64,000 bases of DNA from contig JBCDGZ010000014.1 of the NCBI GenBank assembly GCA_038750655.1, positions 10,426 to 74,425 of the forward strand. Reading direction: 5' to 3'. This document shows, piece after piece, positions 61,601-64,000 of the stretch; within the stretch, counting starts at the first letter, position 1, and each line of letters opens with the position of its first letter. The position numbers were made by a program, and so were the translations under genes. The notes beneath the pieces were generated by a model that was not told where the DNA came from, made no database searches, and worked only from the letters and a program-made list of their open reading frames with translations. This stretch comes from JBCDGZ01 sp038750655. GTDB lineage: Bacteria > Bacteroidota > Bacteroidia > Chitinophagales > Saprospiraceae.

Positions 61601-63606
61601 TCACGGTCGAAGAACCCAAGGCCATCAGTGCCAGCATTACCCCTAAATCACCAGCCAGCACCAATAATTCCGACGGTAAGGCCACGGTAAAGGCAGAAGG
61701 TGGCAGCGGCAAATACACTTATAAATGGGACAGTGGCGAAACGGAGGGGACAGCCAAGAAACTCGCAGCGGGTTCGCACAGCGTTACGGTTACCGATGCT
61801 AATGGCTGTAGCACCACGGCTACGACAGAAGTCACAGAAGATATTTTACCGCTGGTCGTTGAGCTGAAGAGCAGTGGCGCGATTAAGTGCACCGGTGGGT
61901 CTGGTGGCGCATTGACAGCGGAAGTGAGCGGCGGTAAATCGCCCTTCCAATATGCTTGGAGCAGCGGTGGGTCCAGTGGCGAGTCGGCTAGTGGCCTCAG
62001 TGCCGGTGCTTACAGCCTCACGGTCACTGATGCAGCAGGCACTACCACGGAAGCCAGCTTCACGGTCGAAGAACCCAAGGCCATCAGTGCCAGCATTACC
62101 CCTAAATCACCAGCCAGTACCAATAATTCCGACGGTAAGGCCACGGTGAAGGCGGAAGGTGGTAGTGGTCAGTACACTTATAAATGGGACAGTGGCGAAA
62201 CGGAGGGGACGGCCAAAAAACTAGCTGCGGGCTCGCACAGCGTTACGGTTACCGATGCTAATGGCTGTAGCACTACGGCTACAACGGAGGTTACAGAAGA
62301 TATTTTACCGCTGGTCGTTGAGCTGAAGAGCAGCGGCGCGATTAAGTGCACCGGCGGCGCAGGCGGCGCATTGACAGCGGAAGTGAGCGGCGGTAAATCG
62401 CCCTTCCAATACGCTTGGAGCAGCGGTGGGTCCAGCGGCGAGTCGGCCAACAGCCTCAGCGCTGGCGCTTACAGCCTCACGGTGACTGATGCAGCAGGCA
62501 CCAGCACCGAAGCCCGCTTCACCATCGAAGAACCACAAGCCCTTACTGCTAAGATTACTCCTGTTGCACCAGCTTCTACCAATAATTCCGATGGTAAAGC
62601 CAAGGTCAAAGCCTCCGGCGGCTCGGGTGACTACACCTACAAATGGGACAATGGCGAAACCAGCCTCAGCGCCGAAAAACTGGCCCCTGGTCAGCATCAG
62701 GTAACCATTACGGACGCGAATGGTTGCACAACCGAGGCGGCTATTGAAATTACGGAAGATATTCTACCCCTTGCGGTTGCCATCGAGCAAACTGCTGAGA
62801 TTGCTTGCAATGGCGAGCGGTCCGCCGCGCTCAATGTGGAAGTTAGTGGTGGTAAGTCCCCCTTTACCTATAGTTGGGGCAGCGATAACCTCAATGGCAC
62901 CAACCCCGGCGGCCTCGTTGCCGGAAGCTATAAAGTCACGGTTTCGGATACCAATGGCAGTACCAAAGAAGCCGGTATAACAATCGAGCAACCCGCGGCC
63001 CTTTCCGTCGCTATTGGCAAGAGCAACCCTACCACCAACGAAAACAGTAAAGACGGTATGATAAGCCTGACCGTAGAGGGAGGAACATCGCCCTATACTT
63101 ATCAGTGGGACAATGGCGAATCGGCCGCCAAAGCAAAGGAACTTTCTTTCGGGGCACATTCTGTCACTGTCACCGATGCCAAAGGCTGCAAGCAATCACT
63201 GGATTTCGAGATGGACAAAAAAATCCTGCCAGCCCTCACTGCCGGGCGGCTGCGAAAAGGCCAAACCCTCCAGGTCTCCCAGATCTATTTCGAAGCCGAC
63301 AGTACCAACATGACCGAGGAGTCTTTCCCGGTAATGAACGAAATCGCCGAATTCCTCAAGCAAAACCCATTGATCGTCGTAGAGGTCGGTGGTCACACCA
63401 ACGACGTCCCTGAGACCGAATTCTGCGACCGGCTTTCAACCGCCCGCGCCAAATCGGTAGCGACTTATATTGTCGAGCAGGGGGTAGATGGCAATCGGGT
63501 GGTGTATAAGGGCTACGGTAAGCGCAAGCCGAAGTTTTCTAATCGTACGGCCGAGGGGCGTCGGAAGAATCAGCGGGTGGAGATGAAGATTTTGCGGTTG
63601 CAGTAG
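58657..63606 (+). CDS. Giant propeller / SprB-repeat / OmpA protein
   Basis: A 1649-residue exported protein from ATG 58657 (a GTG lies one codon before). Signal MNKTLTLLFCFLTTFSLA; a propeller of two-component-regulator-like blades (about 25-300; NNKWVADEQGLFL, GRLWIASEIICRYN, DALWVGTDDKGVYF); about 16 SprB-like modules in eight pairs of near 153 residues (about 300-1523); then an OmpA peptidoglycan-binding domain (about 1540-1645; IYFEADSTNMTEES, GHTNDVPETEFCDRLSTARAKSV, RKNQRVEMKIL). SprB is the gliding adhesin of Flavobacterium johnsoniae. Here there is no T9SS sorting domain: the OmpA end would hold the protein to the cell wall. Function is not proved. Confidence 0.93.
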   Translation: MNKTLTLLFCFLTTFSLAQEAMEVLRCADIDRRVPIRNIYIDDNNNKWVADEQGLFLAQSPDFAKEVGIEDSQWSVLSVADGNEELNLPKSELQGIMGDQFSAISCAAFDKVKKELYIGTKGGGIFHFKTNPSLSLINKMTSKNSKLRSDNITTLMYLTSKNQLIAGTDDGLFISQGRKSKLAGKYFNILAVTYYMGTIWVLGDNEVMELDDKNDLYGLEMQTQMVEGSLVDIAFDSQGRLWIASEIICRYNFELDSYEIFGPAENFTSQFVNYIAVDSDDALWVGTDDKGVYFIGRASSMSASLVVDKPLGCDANSQDASLQVRASGGQPPYTYEWSAALQGDNPSNLGPGDYSVTVTDKNGKTVQAEAKIEDPRLTLKISQEKEASVGGGEDGSATVSVSGGNPKYRYQWDNGETTETANRLAPGEHSVTVSDANGCSTTAKVTITEMLAEFNVALEQTAAINCQGGATAALQAKASGGQGPYTFKWSAAGQSGESIGGLAKGNYQITATDALGNTANAALEIAEPTAVKATITPQAPASTNNQDGKALAKAEGGTGPYTYKWDSGESTAEAAKLGAGKHTVTVTDKNGCTASANIEVTEDILPLVVELKSNSEIKCAGGNGGALAAEVSGGKSPFQYQWSNGNAVGQSAIGLSAGAYSLTVTDAAGTTTEASFTVEEPRALSASITPKSPASTNNSDGKATVKAEGGSGKYTYKWDSGETEDMAKKLAAGSHSVTVTDANGCSTTATTEVTEDILPLVVELKNSGEIKCSGGTGGALTAEVSGGKSPFQYAWSSGGSSGESASGLSAGAYSLTVTDAAGTTTEASFTVEEPKALSASITPKSPASTNNSDGKATVKAEGGSGKYTYKWDSGETEDMAKKLAAGSHSVTVTDANGCSATATTEVTEDILPLVVELKNSGAIKCTGGTGGALTAEISGGKSPFQYAWSSGGSSGESASGLSAGAYSLTVTDAAGTTTEASFTVEEPKAISASITPKSPASTNNSDGKATVKAEGGSGKYTYKWDSGETEGTAKKLAAGSHSVTVTDANGCSTTATTEVTEDILPLVVELKSSGAIKCTGGSGGALTAEVSGGKSPFQYAWSSGGSSGESASGLSAGAYSLTVTDAAGTTTEASFTVEEPKAISASITPKSPASTNNSDGKATVKAEGGSGQYTYKWDSGETEGTAKKLAAGSHSVTVTDANGCSTTATTEVTEDILPLVVELKSSGAIKCTGGAGGALTAEVSGGKSPFQYAWSSGGSSGESANSLSAGAYSLTVTDAAGTSTEARFTIEEPQALTAKITPVAPASTNNSDGKAKVKASGGSGDYTYKWDNGETSLSAEKLAPGQHQVTITDANGCTTEAAIEITEDILPLAVAIEQTAEIACNGERSAALNVEVSGGKSPFTYSWGSDNLNGTNPGGLVAGSYKVTVSDTNGSTKEAGITIEQPAALSVAIGKSNPTTNENSKDGMISLTVEGGTSPYTYQWDNGESAAKAKELSFGAHSVTVTDAKGCKQSLDFEMDKKILPALTAGRLRKGQTLQVSQIYFEADSTNMTEESFPVMNEIAEFLKQNPLIVVEVGGHTNDVPETEFCDRLSTARAKSVATYIVEQGVDGNRVVYKGYGKRKPKFSNRTAEGRRKNQRVEMKILRLQ
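60472..62766 (+). repeat. Five 459-bp tandem units inside the SprB-repeat gene
   Basis: The phrase corresponding to ...ILPLVVELK recurs at 60472, 60931, 61390, 61849 and 62308, always 459 bp apart, with the next (diverged) copy at 62767. Each unit encodes two SprB-like modules (A then B). Units 2-5 are nearly identical in DNA; unit 1 and the units before 60472 and after 62766 are more diverged. The equal spacing without frameshift suggests recent duplication or gene conversion, and the region can misassemble. Confidence 0.93.
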
Positions 63607-64000
63607 GAGGGGAATAGTTGGCTGGTGGCTTGATGTTGTTTCGTTCGCAGCTTAATTTTACGGCTTTGAGCGTGTACTTACAATTAGATTTTCTCTTTAT
63701 TTTGACACAATGACAAGTTAAGTTGTGGGCCAATTCGCTCTTAACTTAATGTCTTACTCAATATAGTAGCTACACGCTAATATTTCGTTTTACTCCACAA
63801 AGTACTTAAAAAGTTACCGAATATTGCCTCTCATTTAATACCTAATGAGATTTCGATAATTTTTCTTTCCCAAAAAGAATTCTAGTATTAGTTAGAAATT
63901 CAAAAAAATAAATCTATTTTCATTTCGGAAATACAAATCATATAAAGTAAGTCTAATCTATATTTTCTTTCCTCACTTTTTTGAATCATGTAATTTATTC
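63607..64000. other. 394-bp noncoding end of window
   Basis: No convincing gene. An inverted repeat AAGTTAAG (63715-63722) / CTTAACTT (63740-63747) with a 17-base loop lies about 110 bp after the SprB-repeat gene; there is no T-run after it. The rest is AT-rich and may be the upstream region of a gene beyond the edge. Confidence 0.5.

Noticed and set aside
60472..62766. CRISPR-like array suspected from regular repeats
   Set aside because: Units are 459 bp, coding and in frame; there are no short repeats with unique spacers and no cas genes.

Overview
The window comes from a Bacteroidota chromosome, most likely a Saprospirales or Lewinella-like marine heterotroph. The evidence is: two proteins with C-terminal type IX secretion (T9SS) sorting domains; a giant SprB-repeat protein; a GTG-start propeller/Y_Y_Y/LytS-type sensor kinase; and several matches to the Bacteroidota promoter TTG-N19..21-TAnnTTTG with few Shine-Dalgarno sequences. 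The genus is inference. No phage, IS element, CRISPR array or rRNA was seen.

Layout. 1-5035 (minus): end of a TRAP transporter (dctM cut by the window edge, dctQ), a calcineurin-like phosphoesterase, a lipoprotein, a large membrane protein and a DUF2891 protein. 5148-10256 (plus): a fused 5-oxoprolinase and an NRAMP-fold transporter that lacks the metal-binding residues. 10253-13992 (minus): a LytTR regulator and its sensor kinase. 14273-23181: a TolB-like/HExxH/barrel protein, an M14 carboxypeptidase lipoprotein, clpB and an MtfA-like protein without its zinc histidines.

23266-33493: histidine biosynthesis. One consensus promoter precedes tRNA-Phe, a 25-residue leader peptide with five consecutive His codons, an attenuator terminator and hisGDCBH. 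A second consensus promoter, a 160-bp intergenic repeat and a 1000-residue BNR-propeller protein then separate hisA and hisF from the rest. hisI/hisE are absent.

33543-43205 (mostly minus): a threonine/serine dehydratase; a plus-strand promoter-to-terminator unit with no ORF (candidate small RNA); an ECF sigma/membrane protein/Spy-like operon; a run of T9SS arylsulfotransferase, pgeF and a class D beta-lactamase homologue lacking both catalytic lysines; a YfiT-like DinB protein, a sugar-phosphate isomerase-like lipoprotein, and ppk1.

43365-64000: SAP/DUF6434 protein, an excisionase-type antitoxin with PIN toxin, a SWIM-SNF2 helicase, an isoaspartyl peptidase, an FG-GAP T9SS protein, a Fic protein, a double alpha/beta-hydrolase-like protein without nucleophile, a dockerin-like lipoprotein, an acyl-CoA thioesterase, a CIA30 protein, and a 1649-residue propeller/SprB/OmpA protein with five nearly identical 459-bp tandem units.

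The strongest leads are the intact his attenuator joined to a tRNA gene, the orphan small-RNA unit at 34599-34839, the lysine-less class D beta-lactamase homologue next to pgeF, and the oxoprolinase/NRAMP-fold pair.
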